Shown here one piece after another: positions 49,154-62,177 of a stretch of DNA of 64,000 nucleotides (position 1 is the stretch's first letter; every line of letters starts with the position of its first letter). The stretch is from Trichoplax sp. H2 (taxonomy: Eukaryota > Placozoa > Uniplacotomia > Trichoplacea). The stretch covers positions 421,840 through 485,839 of the forward strand of contig NOWV01000047.1 of NCBI GenBank assembly GCA_003344405.1. The letters run 5' to 3'. A program made the translations under genes and the position numbers. The notes under the pieces are model-generated. The model made no database searches. It was not told the DNA's origin and was given only the letters and a program-made list of their open reading frames with translations.

Positions 49154-52100
49154 CGAAACATCGCACCTTAACTGAAAGCTATTCGTTACGTAGTTTGATT
49201 TAGATTTTAATACAATTATTACGGTTTGAATGCGATAATAGGATAAAGTCTCTGTTGCTATTCTGTTTCAACTCCTTACCTTACCTTTGGAATTTCCCTT
49301 CTTCATAATTGTTATTCGTGTTGTGATAGCAATTTAACTAATGTCTTGATGCGTATATATTATTATTCTTACATACCGGAAGCTATATTATCCGAAGGCA
49401 ATAGCGTGCCAATATAGTGATATTGAATAGCCAATGCGCAATTCGACATCAAAAAATTGTCGAATCCATTTAGCTAAATTTGATAAATGCGTTATTTACA
49501 TGGCAACTCATAATAATGTCAGTTGATGTTCTGTTCATGAATCTTCTATTCTGTATACTTAGTTTAATTCTGTAATTGTTCTATTTCATGATACATGTTT
49601 GGTCTTACATTTCCTGCAAAAATGTCTGTAAAAATTTTCCGTAACTCATCTCGTTGACTATTTATACCTTAGTAGTATCGTGTATACACCACATATAAAC
49701 AGCGACATTAGTCTATCTTTAAGGCAACATTAACCAGTGATAATTTGTTTCGTCCTCAGACTACTAATCCTAATCTGATTACCATGAATAAATGGAATTA
49801 TACGACTTTCTCGACTTGACCAGGGGTGATTACAACATTTATCGTGAAATAAATTATCTTGCTAGTAGCTAATCTCTAATTATCTATTTTATGAGTGATG
49901 GATTAGTTAGTAGATCGAACTTACGAGCCCGTGGAGCATATCAGTATTACCGAACTATTTCAATATTATATTCAGCTCTAAAAGTTCAGACTAAATTTAA
50001 AATCGGACGTGAAATACGGCTGACTAACCCAATTCACCTCCATAAATACACAGGTGATTAAAAATAGAAATATACGAAATAGATAATACTAGATTGCAGC
50101 TAACAATGACTCACAAACGGACTGTTTACGGCTTACATCGAATTCTTTATAAGTAGAGGTGCATAGTCACATATTGCATGGACTGATAAGCTATACTATA
50201 ATCATATACGCGTAGTGTATTACGAATTATGCAACTTTTGAAGAGAAACAGCGATAGCATGGATCTAGGATCCATAAACTAATTATTCAAGTGTGGTCTT
50301 GTAATGATAGAAAATGTATCAGACTTTGCCCATCCTGAGATAATGCAAATTATAAACACGCATATGTGATGCTTAAACTAACGAAAGATGCGACAATATT
50401 TACTGCACGTACACTAGTTTGGTACTGTTTTATGTTCCATAAAATAGAAATAAAAAATTAAGACTGAAAATATCATTTATTTTTTCAGAAAAATACGGCG
50501 TAATACAGGCGTCCGATAGCATTAATGGTTTAATTGAGAGCAGAGTCGCTTGCATGTTGTTTTCCATTTTTATTTCGTTCACCTTTTCAATCCACACTGG
50601 TTCTTCAAGTGAATTTTTAGCAATTGAAAGGAACAACTTCATTATAATGATGATGTTGTTAAAAGATTATCATTCAGAATTAAAATCTTTCATAATAACT
50701 TGCCTACTATAATAACTTCATCTATATATGCCCATTTAAAAGATGCTAGCGAAGATAATTCCCATCTATTATTTAATTATGTCGTCATACCTCGACTAAA
50801 AAATTCTAGCAAAAGATAAACCATCAAGTACTTGAACATCAAAGAATTAACATTTGCAAAGAAATTTAATTTTTGAATAGTTGGCTATGCCAACTACGTA
50901 CATCTAAGACTTGAATTTACTAAATAAGTAATAGATGCTTTCTTTTATCTAAATTTCGGTATACTGGTTAAACTAAGAATTTTTCATATTAAAAGACAAA
51001 TAGTAATGGATCAGCTGAAATACGCTTACATTAACTTCTTTGCATACTGATATGGCTCACTCATTAGACATAGTATGTATAAACAGGAATATTTTTGATT
51101 AAACGAAATTGTTATAATTTAAATAGATTGTAGTCTAAATTTGAAATTTCTTTTGGTCTATAATTATTTTCTCTCCCACAGATTTATTACGGTCGTAATT
51201 TCTGTTAATGAAGTAAGGGGTTATAGAGTTCATTCACTACAATTACTTCTTCTTTATAATGATCATTTTATGAAAACGAAATTTATTTACTAATCATGGG
51301 CTATTGTAAACTGGAACTATTCTAGTAATGATGGAAAGATAAACCAATTAGTGCACAAAGGCAATAAGAAATGGAGGCTATTCTGTATTCATATTATCGG
51401 CAAAAAATAATAATAAATAAATTGAGATGGCTACAAATTTTAGCAATTAAGATAAAAACCATAGTATATTATTTATCTATCCCATGCAATCTTGAAGATT
51501 TTTTTCAAGATTCTAATTGATATACAGTCGATCACATTTAGCTAAAAGCCGTTATCGCATTTTCGGATGTTTAGTTGTTTGTTACAGATGACTACCGGTC
51601 TATTACAAGTAGATCTTATTTACAATTGATCCTAGTGTAGGTGTGTATTTTCGACAACTGAACTAGTAGTATGACTAATTATTCCCATAATTCATTTATG
51701 ATAAATTTTTTGCTATTACAGCTTATCGGATTCATTGCTTATACTACCTACAACTATTGGTCTCAGTATTACTAACTGACATATATTAAGGCTTTAATCA
51801 AATTGCTATCATTTTAAATCTTACCCTTTGGTGGTAACACGGCGTCGCAATTCAAACATTTTTACATATAATATGCTTGCTGTGCAAAAGCAGCAACCCC
51901 AGCGAAATTGAGTATTTATTCAGCAGATTTGCATAATAGCGATAGTAAAAATAAGTCCATACAAAAATTATGATAAGATTATGCGAAAGTAAGGCAGGTA
52001 GAAATAGAAATAAGAATGTGACTGATTATAATGCAGAAATATCTAAGAAAGGGTCATAAATTATCAGTATCTGGATTTGCAAGTTATAAGAATAAGTCAT

Positions 52101-52238
52101 AGAAACCATGGTACAAAAGCAAGCTAATATAATAGGAATATTAGAAAATGGGAAGGAGAATTCTGTGAGATAAATGTCACATTAAATTCGAGTACGGTAT
52201 GTGAGGGAACTTAAGCTTTAAAATATCGACGAAGTCAC

Positions 52239-52449
52239 GGGAAAAGTCTCCCACCTTCATGAAAATATCTTTTCACTGTAATTTTCGATTCTAATATTTC
52301 TGTATGTCTTTATCAAATTAATTAAGTAAATAATTCCTTTTATAGCTTGTTGCCTGATATATTTATAATAAACTTACCGATTTCTGCCCTCGCGATATTA
52401 TAGCATTCACAATATAACTAAATAATATCGAGATAAAATGATTCTCATG
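52239..52449 (+). repeat. Left copy of a second gap-flanking duplication
   Basis: This 211-bp stretch recurs at 53048-53257 with only a few differences. The copies bracket two gaps and an isolated 303-bp contig piece. Confidence 0.9.
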
Positions 52450-52704
52450 TGTAATGAAATGAAAAGTGTAGAGATCAAGCTACGAAACTTTAACAAACTT
52501 TGATTCTACTTTCGTTGCACTCCGGTCGACTTAACGCTAATACTTTGACACCAAATAAAATTTGGGGAAATAACCGAATAACAATTTATTTCAAAACAAA
52601 AATGGAGAGAAGTATAAACCGAACAACCTTACAAATACTTAGCTTTAAGTATTATTAAAATAAATGACAGACTTAAAAACTGTCAACGACCAAACAACCT
52701 TTCA

Positions 52705-52724
52705 NNNNNNNNNNNNNNNNNNNN
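52705..52724. other. Assembly gap (20 N)
   Basis: A run of 20 N, a placeholder size. It separates the left duplication from a short island (52725-53027). Confidence 0.98.
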
Positions 52725-53027
52725 ATTGACAGTTGATGTTTTAGCGTCAGATTGTACTGTAACTGTACGAGTATAGACTACATTACAGTACTTTATCGTC
52801 ATGTTATAAATCCCCTTTCTCTAAGGATAGGGTTTTGCTACTAAGTCAAATTCTTTTACGATTTGAATAGACGATCAAACGCCCTTTCTTTAGATTAGGC
52901 ATTTGCTCTATAGGGCTACTTCTATAGTAATCTATATAATACCTTGTAAAATAATGAAGAAGAAAAGATGGCGACATGATGATTTGGCAGGGTAAAACTT
53001 AAAGACACTATCACTTTCTAGGTATTT

Positions 53028-53047
53028 NNNNNNNNNNNNNNNNNNNN
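53028..53047. other. Assembly gap (20 N)
   Basis: A run of 20 N directly followed by the right copy of the duplication. Confidence 0.98.
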
Positions 53048-53257
53048 GGGAAAAGTCTCCCACCTTCATGAAAATATCTTTCACTGTAATTTTCGATTCT
53101 AATATTTCTGTATGTCTTTATCAAATTAATTAAGTAAATAATTCCTTTTATAGCTTGTTGCCTGATATATTTATAATAATGTTACCGATTTCTGCCCTCG
53201 CGATATTATAGCATTCACAATATAACTTAATAATATCGAGATAAAATGATTCTCATG
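53048..53257 (+). repeat. Right copy of the second gap-flanking duplication
   Basis: Near-identical to 52239-52449; differences include a one-base indel in a T run and scattered substitutions. After it the sequence diverges from the left context, as expected if two haplotypes were laid end to end. Confidence 0.9.
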
Positions 53258-54449
53258 AATTGTATGGGTTATACAGTATATCAAATAGCTGCGCTTGCAG
53301 ATTCAACCTGTCTTGTATGATACAGATTAAGGAAGTTAAAGCTATAGATAACAAAATCTAAGTAAGGCATTTTCAAGAAATTAGTTATATTATACATTAC
53401 AATCCTTCTATGAGGATATTTATGTTATTACGGAAAAACTAAACAAAATCTATGGAATTATGTAATTTTCGCCAACTATGAATCATCGTTTATAAATAGG
53501 ATGTTCACGATGCACGTACTGTATTTGTTAGAAAATAATAAATTTATCATTAAACATATAACATCTACTATCGCTTGAATTTATAAACGGAATGTCGATG
53601 TTATTCTATCGTACTTATTTGAACTCCGAAAAGTCTACTGAAAGGTGTATCAAAACGTTTTGATTCTAGTTATAACAAAATACCCATAAATACTAAACGG
53701 TAAAAATGGATAACTATAAATAAAATGATAATGAATGATATTGTTGAGCCATATGATCACTTATGGTATTGCTGTTATGTACTAATAGGGTTGTGAAATA
53801 AGGCTGCCTAAGTGTTTACTGTTTATGATTGTATTCATATAGGAACATACAAGAATTTTACTATAAGTTAGAATATTAAATTATTATAAATTCTAATTAG
53901 AGCAACATATTGGTCAATAAATTAGATATGACAATATTGAATAGGTAAGTGACGGTATGTAACGACCATAATTAAGTCTAAGAAAAGAACATTTAAGACA
54001 AATGATTAGAGTTTAGATTTTAAAATGATTAAAGTACGCTTTGATTGTACTGTTGTACCATAATCAAAATATGTTATGTAGTTATCCTCCAGAGAGGATA
54101 TTTACGTTGAAATCATCCAAATAAGAAGTAAATACCTCGTTTACAAAACAAAAGTAATGACCATTAAGTTTACTCAAATCGCTCCATTTACCACCATCAT
54201 TTGCGCATAAGTCCACCTTTACAAGATTGGTCTTCGATAAATATATATTTTGATCTCTATTTTATTACATATAACATTACAATATACTTAATATACTTGA
54301 TAATCAATTAAATATGTATTAAAATTAAATGTTAGTGGATAATTTCATAACTACTATATGTAACAGAGCTTAAGTTTCAAATAAAAAGATATTTATAATA
54401 TTGATATTACCATGATTTATATTGCGATATGGAAAAGTACCGAAATTTT

Positions 54450-55200
54450 CATATTAAATCACATTATAAGTTTACTGGCGCTACGTCATTTTCATAATAC
54501 TGTGTTGGACAATATGGTATTCAGACTGAATGTGTTCTAAAACTAGTTAGTACTGTACGGTTTACACGGCAATATTCAATGACAATTAGTATATAAATTA
54601 AAATATATTATGAAATTTAGTAGATAGTATTACATAATTCCACAATTCTATCTTGGATAATATCTGGTATTCAGATTAAGATTATTATAAATCTAGATAC
54701 TGCAGCCAAAATTCTTAAAGCGATATCAAACGATTCCTAACGTGCAATTAAATATATTATTATACACATTTATATACCCGTATATTCCTACGGTTTAAAC
54801 AATCATTATTATCGTCATATGAGTAGCAAAATAACTATGTCTTTGTGTTAATAGTATAATATAAAGAGACCTGGATAGCGATATATAATTTCAAATTAAA
54901 GTAGACAATAAGGTTATATATACATCTTCATCACGCCATAATGCACCATTGATTAAGCCTGATATTCAATTAATTTCCTACCTATTAAATTAGACCGTGG
55001 TGTATAATATTATGTTATACATCGCTATATCAAATTAATTGCATCATAAATGAAATGGTGTAGTATAATTCATTAGAGGTTAAATAACACCTGGTATTCA
55101 AGTAATATATGTTTGTAAAATTAGGTAGTACTACGTAATTTAAAGCAAAAATATTGGATGATGGCTGATATTCGTATTAAATATTTTAACATATTAAATT
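54450..55200 (+). repeat. Diverged ~150-bp repeat
   Basis: A core close to GGATAATATCTGGTATTCAG recurs near 54508, 54655, 54951, 55085 and 55154, with related flanks (TACGTAATT, AAATTAGTAG). Three of the spacings (151, about 292 and 132 bp) are near one or two units of ~146 bp, and one (about 73 bp) is half a unit. Copies are much diverged, so limits are approximate. Confidence 0.45.
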
Positions 55201-58200
55201 AGTCGGTATTGGACAGAAAAGATATATAGCTGCAATAATGGCTTTATAAATTTTAGCTATTCACTTATGCATGAGCGTGGATAATAAATATCGATATTTC
55301 AGATTGTTGTTTATCACCAGTGAAAGATTTCTAGTCTTGTATGCAATCGTTGATTATTCTACATGCTTTTCTTGTAACCGCCTTCGCTGCACGCTAAAAT
55401 CGTTAAAGATAAATGGACCCATTGACAATTTATTTTTACTGCTTACACAGTACCTTTAGTTACGGCTCGGTTTAGAGCCGTTCGAATCGAAATGGGTTAC
55501 TGCAGGGGGGACTTCGTTTTATCAGTCAGTATTTGCCTTATAAGTATTTTCGAGCGAAGACTCTCCTAAGTTATAGCATCTATAAGACCTATATAACTTG
55601 TAGCCATGGTTACGATTATCAATTTAAAAGCACCAACATTTTATGTTAATACTGCATAAAGGCAAAAATATGTAGAGTAGTTACTGCATATTTGACAGCC
55701 ATTTCTACTTATCTCTGTTTGAATAATTCTTCATTATTTATTTGCGTAATATTTGCAATGCCGCAAGACTAATATGACTTTCTAACAGCTTCGTTAGAAA
55801 GGATGTGTGAAATGTAAAGTAGAATGCATACAATATTGGTATAGACTGATCTAAGATTACTGATATGCTAGTAGCAAATAAAATTATGCATTCGGATATG
55901 ATTCCTGATAGATTTCACCCGCATCAATTAAATATTTATTATGCTTCACGAGCTCGCGTAAGTTCCATAAGAATGCTGCCATATAATAGTTATTTCAGTA
56001 GTAGATTAAATTGCTAGAGAGCATTTTGTAATGAAGGTTGATTTTTAAAATTCCCAATCAAGTTTTTATAATGTAATTATTCTAGCTTAGTTTTTGTATC
56101 GTGATAAGTATTTCTAGCTTTAAAAATAAGACTTACTTGATTGATACTAACAGTAGATTTTACTTACTATCTTAGTATAATGTAAACCCGACTGCATTAT
56201 TTGGATTAGAATTTAAGATAATCAGTAGCCTAATTATTTTAAGGATTAGATATTATGAGTTTGTAATTCAAGCGATGTATTTAGTTAATAGAACATGTAT
56301 GTGCTAACTTTGATCATTAATTATAGTGGAAGTTAATATTACTTTGTAATTTCATATAGTATGAACCCAAGCGTTTGATCTGCATTCTATTTTAAGATTG
56401 TTATTTCGTCTTAGGGTATACTGTAGAAATATACAGCTTCTAGCTAAACTATACTTATATTAATTTAGTAGTTTCCGGGAATCTAGGGTATAATTTATCT
56501 TATCATGTGTGTTTGATTGCTAGATTAATTTGGAATACTTAAAAATGATATTTGGATAGTCTAATATCGCTAACTGCTCTGCAAAGCTTATAAAAGGTGA
56601 CGTAGTTTGATAGTTTATTGCGGTTGAAGATAGAGAAGACGAGAAAAGTCTAGAATAATCGTGAGTCATCTCATTAGTTGATAATTTTGTTGGTTGAGGC
56701 AGTAGTTCAGCCCGTATTTTGCTACTCCTTTAAGAATTTTGCTAAGATTGTTATTAAGGCCATAATAAACTGGTATTTTCCCCTAATTTATTTTGTTTGG
56801 ACTTCAATTGTTGGTAGTTTAACTTAGTTTTTTACGTCTGATATTACCATTTCATTCTACCATTTCTTACAGACACCTTTAGCACAGGTTTATAAAGGAG
56901 TATACAGTATTGCTATTACTACTTACTACTAACAATTCTACGACTTGACTAATTTATAGCAACTTGCATGAGTTAGCAGTTTTATTCTGGTGAACTGATT
57001 GGAAAGATAGAATAGCTACAATAGCTTAAAATTTAAGATTTGATAATGCCGCATATTTTTACCAGTATAATTCGTATATACGAATGTTATTGCAATTCTT
57101 AGGCAACAAATAACAGCTGATGTTGGTAGCAATTATTATCAGTAACTTAAATATTATGATGCTTTAATGGTCATTGAATTATTATTTAGAGGAATAGGCT
57201 ATATAGCTGCTGCTATTGGTAAGAGAGTGAAATATAAAATTTACAAAAGCTAACTGATATAATCGTTATTAAAAATGTAGAATTTTAAGCAACCATTTCT
57301 AGACCTCTGTTTATTAACAGATCATTGAGACAGTTGCCTATACTTTTATTATTGCATACGTAAGAAAGAGAAGAGAAATAATTATGAAGGCAGTAACTCA
57401 AAAATTTACTGGTATGCGTTCTCTTCGATTAGATCTAATCAATAAAATATCATACACGCATGAAATTATCCGGTATGCAAAAGTCGTTGCAAAATGAGAG
57501 TGTCACGATACGAACTACCGTGAAGAAATAGCTATCTAAATTTGGTTAATATAATATAGTGATAATATATTACAACTAGTTACTCACAATAGGAATTACT
57601 CTAATTATAAATGTGTTACAGTAAATTTAATGCTATGCTGTAATGTGCACTGAAATGATTCTGTGAATGGACATATTGTAGTCCGACTGCGAAAAATTAG
57701 TTAGTAGATGTTCTCACCTAAGTCTTTTTATAAGATGGCTCGTGAATGTTAGCTGCTGTAGAAGGGTATATAAGCTCATCAGATAGTTAAATAAAGTAGT
57801 TCTTAATTGTCTAGTTGAGTTTAACGTAGAATCAAAGGCGTCTAAATTCTTATGAGTAGGGATACTGAACCCGGAGACTATAGTAATTTAGAGATTTGTT
57901 TTACGTTATCCTTGTCACGAAGCTGGTTTGTGACAGAGAGATGATTAATTAGATTACCTGGATGCCGAAAGTGATTGTATTACGCCGATAAAATATACAC
58001 TTACTAAAAATGAGTTATTATCCAAAGTATCAATTGTCATAGGATTCTTCAAAATCATGACTAGACGCTACTTGGTTACTTATTTAAAAGTATTTTTTTT
58101 CTATGTAACCAAGCGTAGATAGGCTGATATATCTTGAATTATACAAGCTGATATATCCACTAATATTTTATCTTATTCCAGTTTCTACTTCAGCTATATC

Positions 58201-61200
58201 CCTATACTAGTAGTGACTGACTAATTATAATTATGCACAAATTATTTAAAATTCATTAATAGAATATTATTATTGGATCATCAATTGCTGTACTAAAATT
58301 CTAACCGTAATAGTAGCTTAATTATTATGGTGATCGATTGAATTATTGCTGCATTTAAAAACAGGAAAGATTCAATAGATTTAATAGAGCATGAAGTAAA
58401 GTATTCACCAGCTGAAATCATCCAATTTAATAGAGTCTTAACCGAAAGCGATCTCGAATAAACAAATTTAATCATTCTTCATGCTATGGTTGATAGTGAA
58501 ACTAGATAGACAATTAACACATACTGGAAAGCTAGAAACAATCTGCAACAGAGGTCTTAAATTTTGCGTATCTTAATAAAGAAGTTAGCCTATTACATAA
58601 GCAGCTGCCTGAAATCAATGCTCAGATTAAACAGAGAAAGATTAAATCAAATTATTGATTAAAATACAAAGACGACAAGCAATCATCACTATTTTCTTAC
58701 CTTGGTTACCGAAAATACTAAGATTGTCTATTGGAAATTGAATTACTTGCTTGCTTTTCAATCGGATATTTTATTGCCATTTTTTAGTTTATGGTATTTC
58801 TAATTTTTTAAATTCTAGTTACCATTGTCTTCTAGGTAGATCAATAGCTTTGTTTTAATGAGAAATATTCCTACAGATCTAGAAAAAGTCTTGGATAAAG
58901 TATTTAGTGAGATGATTATTATTCTATTTCTTTAATGGTCGTTATTATTGCAATAAAGTAGTTGCGATAGCTTATCAAAGTAAACCTGTCGCGATAATAT
59001 TTTATGTCAAGCGAAGCGTTGAAATATTCTCCAAGAAGATAGTGACAAATCACCAAGATGTAAAATAAAGTAAATAGATTTGGATATGCTGTAATTTTAT
59101 TGTCAAAATGATAGAATGTAGATATCGCTAATTATAAAGATTAAAATTTGTATTCCGTGGGAAAATCGATTATTTAATGTGGAGACAATCGTTTCAATTC
59201 TTCCACGGTATCCATTGGTTTAAATGCCAGTTGTTGTTATTATTCTGATGTCAGTAGAATTTCGTTAATAGTTTCCACTAGGTAATTTGGACATTTTCGA
59301 TCCCAATGTATTGTAATGTTACAGTTTTACCACATAACTTTTTAAAACTGATGAATAATATATGACTGAATGATTTACTTATGGATTATTTATTTATTGA
59401 TTCATGAGCAAAGTGTGGTTAAATAATGCCTTATATAGGTTTTATTGATGGGGGAAGAAACTAATGGCGAAACGGTGAATTTATAAAATCATCCAATCAG
59501 ATGAACTCTAACTTTTGCCATTCTATTGATTTTACGGTAACTAGCTAGAAAATCGTGCTATCACGCATATTAGTCGCGATATCTGCCATCTATGATGACA
59601 GTTTGGCTTGATTTTATATTTTATTAATGATCATTATTGACATTGTTGAATATACTTATTTACTATTGCTTATGGAAAGAAGAGCTTGCTCTCCATGAGG
59701 ACGATGTATAAAATTGTTATAAATATAATATTTACTTTCTAGCTATTATTTCCATAATGGTTATTATTACTACTATCCAAAAGTTGGATAGAGACACGAA
59801 CTTAATGTAAGATCTCCTTATACTTATACTATTCCATTTATCTTCATTGCCCTGTCCTATTAGAGTCCAATTGACTGCATAGACAAAAAATAAATTAATA
59901 GTACTCGTCTTCATAGCAATAGATGACTTTATAATGAGGACGACAATATTACAAGCAGTTTTGAGGATATTTCGATTGAAATATCCTTCTAATATCCTTT
60001 TCATCTTTCTTTGAGTGATCGAACTAATTTTACCATATTAAAATAGCAAATATCCATCTTAGCCTCGTGAAAGAGTCTAATATTATTCTTTCATAATCGT
60101 GATCAATTATACCGTAGACATAAGGCAAAAATAGAACTTATTGCTTTAACTCTAGAATACGTTATTAATAATTCATTAAAGATGTTACATTTAATACTAT
60201 CTGCATATTCGCTATTAGAAATAGTTAAGAACCGAATATTAATTAGATATGGAAAGATGTTAACCAATAGTCCGTAATTGTATCTATTGTCGTTATTGCA
60301 CATAGGGCAAAGTATTAGTAGATCTCCATTGGATCATTCTAATCGATAAGTTTTATTCTATTCATTCCATTTGTTTATGAAACGGATAGAAATTAGATTG
60401 AAAAGACAACGGCGTGACGAAGGGGTTATTCTTATCCATCATTGATGAATAAATAGATTGCATTTCAGCTTGCAAAATCTAGTTGTATTCTTTCAAGGAA
60501 TCAAATGTATTGTCTACATTAAATTAAAATGTTTTGTTATTGATCTTGGCTATTAATTAGAGATTGATCTATATATTATCAAAAATAGATGAGTAATAAT
60601 AATAACAAGTCAAGGTCTTGCAACCGTTTTTAACAGCTATAAATATCATTAATTTCAGTCTAAATGATTTCAACTACGTAGCAAGCCTTGCTTAGTTCAC
60701 ATACAGATTTTATCTAATCAATATGATGATGATGATGTCAAATCCGTTTTCGTTAGCCTTTCAATGAACTTATATCAAAAATTAATCATCTAGTAAGTAA
60801 TAAAGCTATAATTTGATCGACAAATCAAGCAAAGATAGAGGACAATTCCATCCCTTACTATTATAATATTTTCTCATTGGTATTATCTTGAAATTAATCC
60901 GATATCATCTGGATATTGTGGAAATTATCCCTGATCTTTTCCTTACTTTGGCTTTTTAACTTTATAAGGTAATAAAGATTTTAAAAATTATCGACCTTTC
61001 GATCACTAGAATAGCTAAGAATGAAATGAACGTTTATATCGGGTAAATTTAAATATAATTTAAACTCTTATCAAACTATGTAGGAAATAAGTATCAACTA
61101 CGTCTATTAGTTTGATTATTTATGATCCTTGCAAATGTTTGCGCTTTAAACTAGCAAGAGTGCAACATTCTTTTTAGTAATCATCCAATTGACAAATAGT

Positions 61201-62177
61201 GTTAGCTCTGCATGACTTTAAATTTTTATTTTTCCGTCTAATAACTCATTCATGCCTATTTCCTCATCCGTCTATTGATATAACATCAAATTTTAAAATT
61301 AAAATCTTAAAATATTTATTCTCTCAGTCAGAAAGAAATACTTTCCTTTCATTTCTTTATGCCTGTGAAATAAAACTTTACTTTACCAATTTATTCCTAT
61401 ATTTTATTGAAGTCTCCATCTAACTGCTGCAAGTAACGACTAAAATCTTCATAATTATGACCTTTACATTATTTGCACATATTTTCAATCTATACTATTA
61501 TAGGCATTAATAGAAGGGTTCCAATTAATCTATTTCATGTGCCAGCTATCACTCACCAATATCTTCTATTATTAATCTTATTATTTATGAAGTCTTACTG
61601 TATCCGTAAAATTTCCGTATAATGTCTGAGTATTAATATTTTCTAACTAAATAAAGCCTTCCTGCATTACATTTACTGTTCTATTTGATATCATAGTATT
61701 CATTATTCCAATCGATGCTTATATTTCAAATTAAAACAGAAGTATAAGTAATTCCCGAGGTTTCGTATATTGATTTAAATATTAAGCAACGAATAGACCA
61801 GCAGATTTGCTATGATGTTATCATTGGTTACTGCTTACTAGCTCGTCTAGTCACTATTCTTTCCCAATTAGCATTCCTATCAATTAAAAATTTACATTTC
61901 ACCAAGTTCGATACTATTCTATTTATTATCTTAGGATATATACTACCAGCAGTAATCGCATTGATAACATCTATATTGCGTGAAATAATTAGTTAAATGA
62001 AAATTTGGGGATCCATTTTGACTAAATTATGAGTTTAACCATAGCAAACTATTAGAATTGCAGTAGTTTTCCATTTATATACTTGATTTACCTACTTTCA
62101 TTCATCCTAATACTGTTAGCTCGCGTTGAGTATATTGAAACTGCCTGCCTTTTAGCTGGTCATTTCTCAATGATGAT

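Larger units (their letters stand above)
49154..62170. other. 13-kb gene desert right of EIF4G2
   Basis: The EIF4G2 3' UTR occupies its start, with AATAAA at 49787-49792 and 49848-49853. Beyond that no exon chain was found on either strand. It contains two assembly gaps (52705-52724, 53028-53047), a duplication around them, a diverged ~150-bp repeat at 54.45-55.2 kb and, towards the right, pyrimidine-rich sequence that appears to be decayed satellite. ORFs at 50430-50642 (-), 59732-60004 (-) and 61199-61423 (+) have chance length and AT-driven composition. Confidence 0.5.

Noticed and set aside
55455-55500. Possible tRNA: GGCTCGGTTTAGAGCC followed by GTTCGAATC
   Set aside because: There is a hairpin and a B-box-like word but no acceptor stem, anticodon arm or A box at the right spacing.
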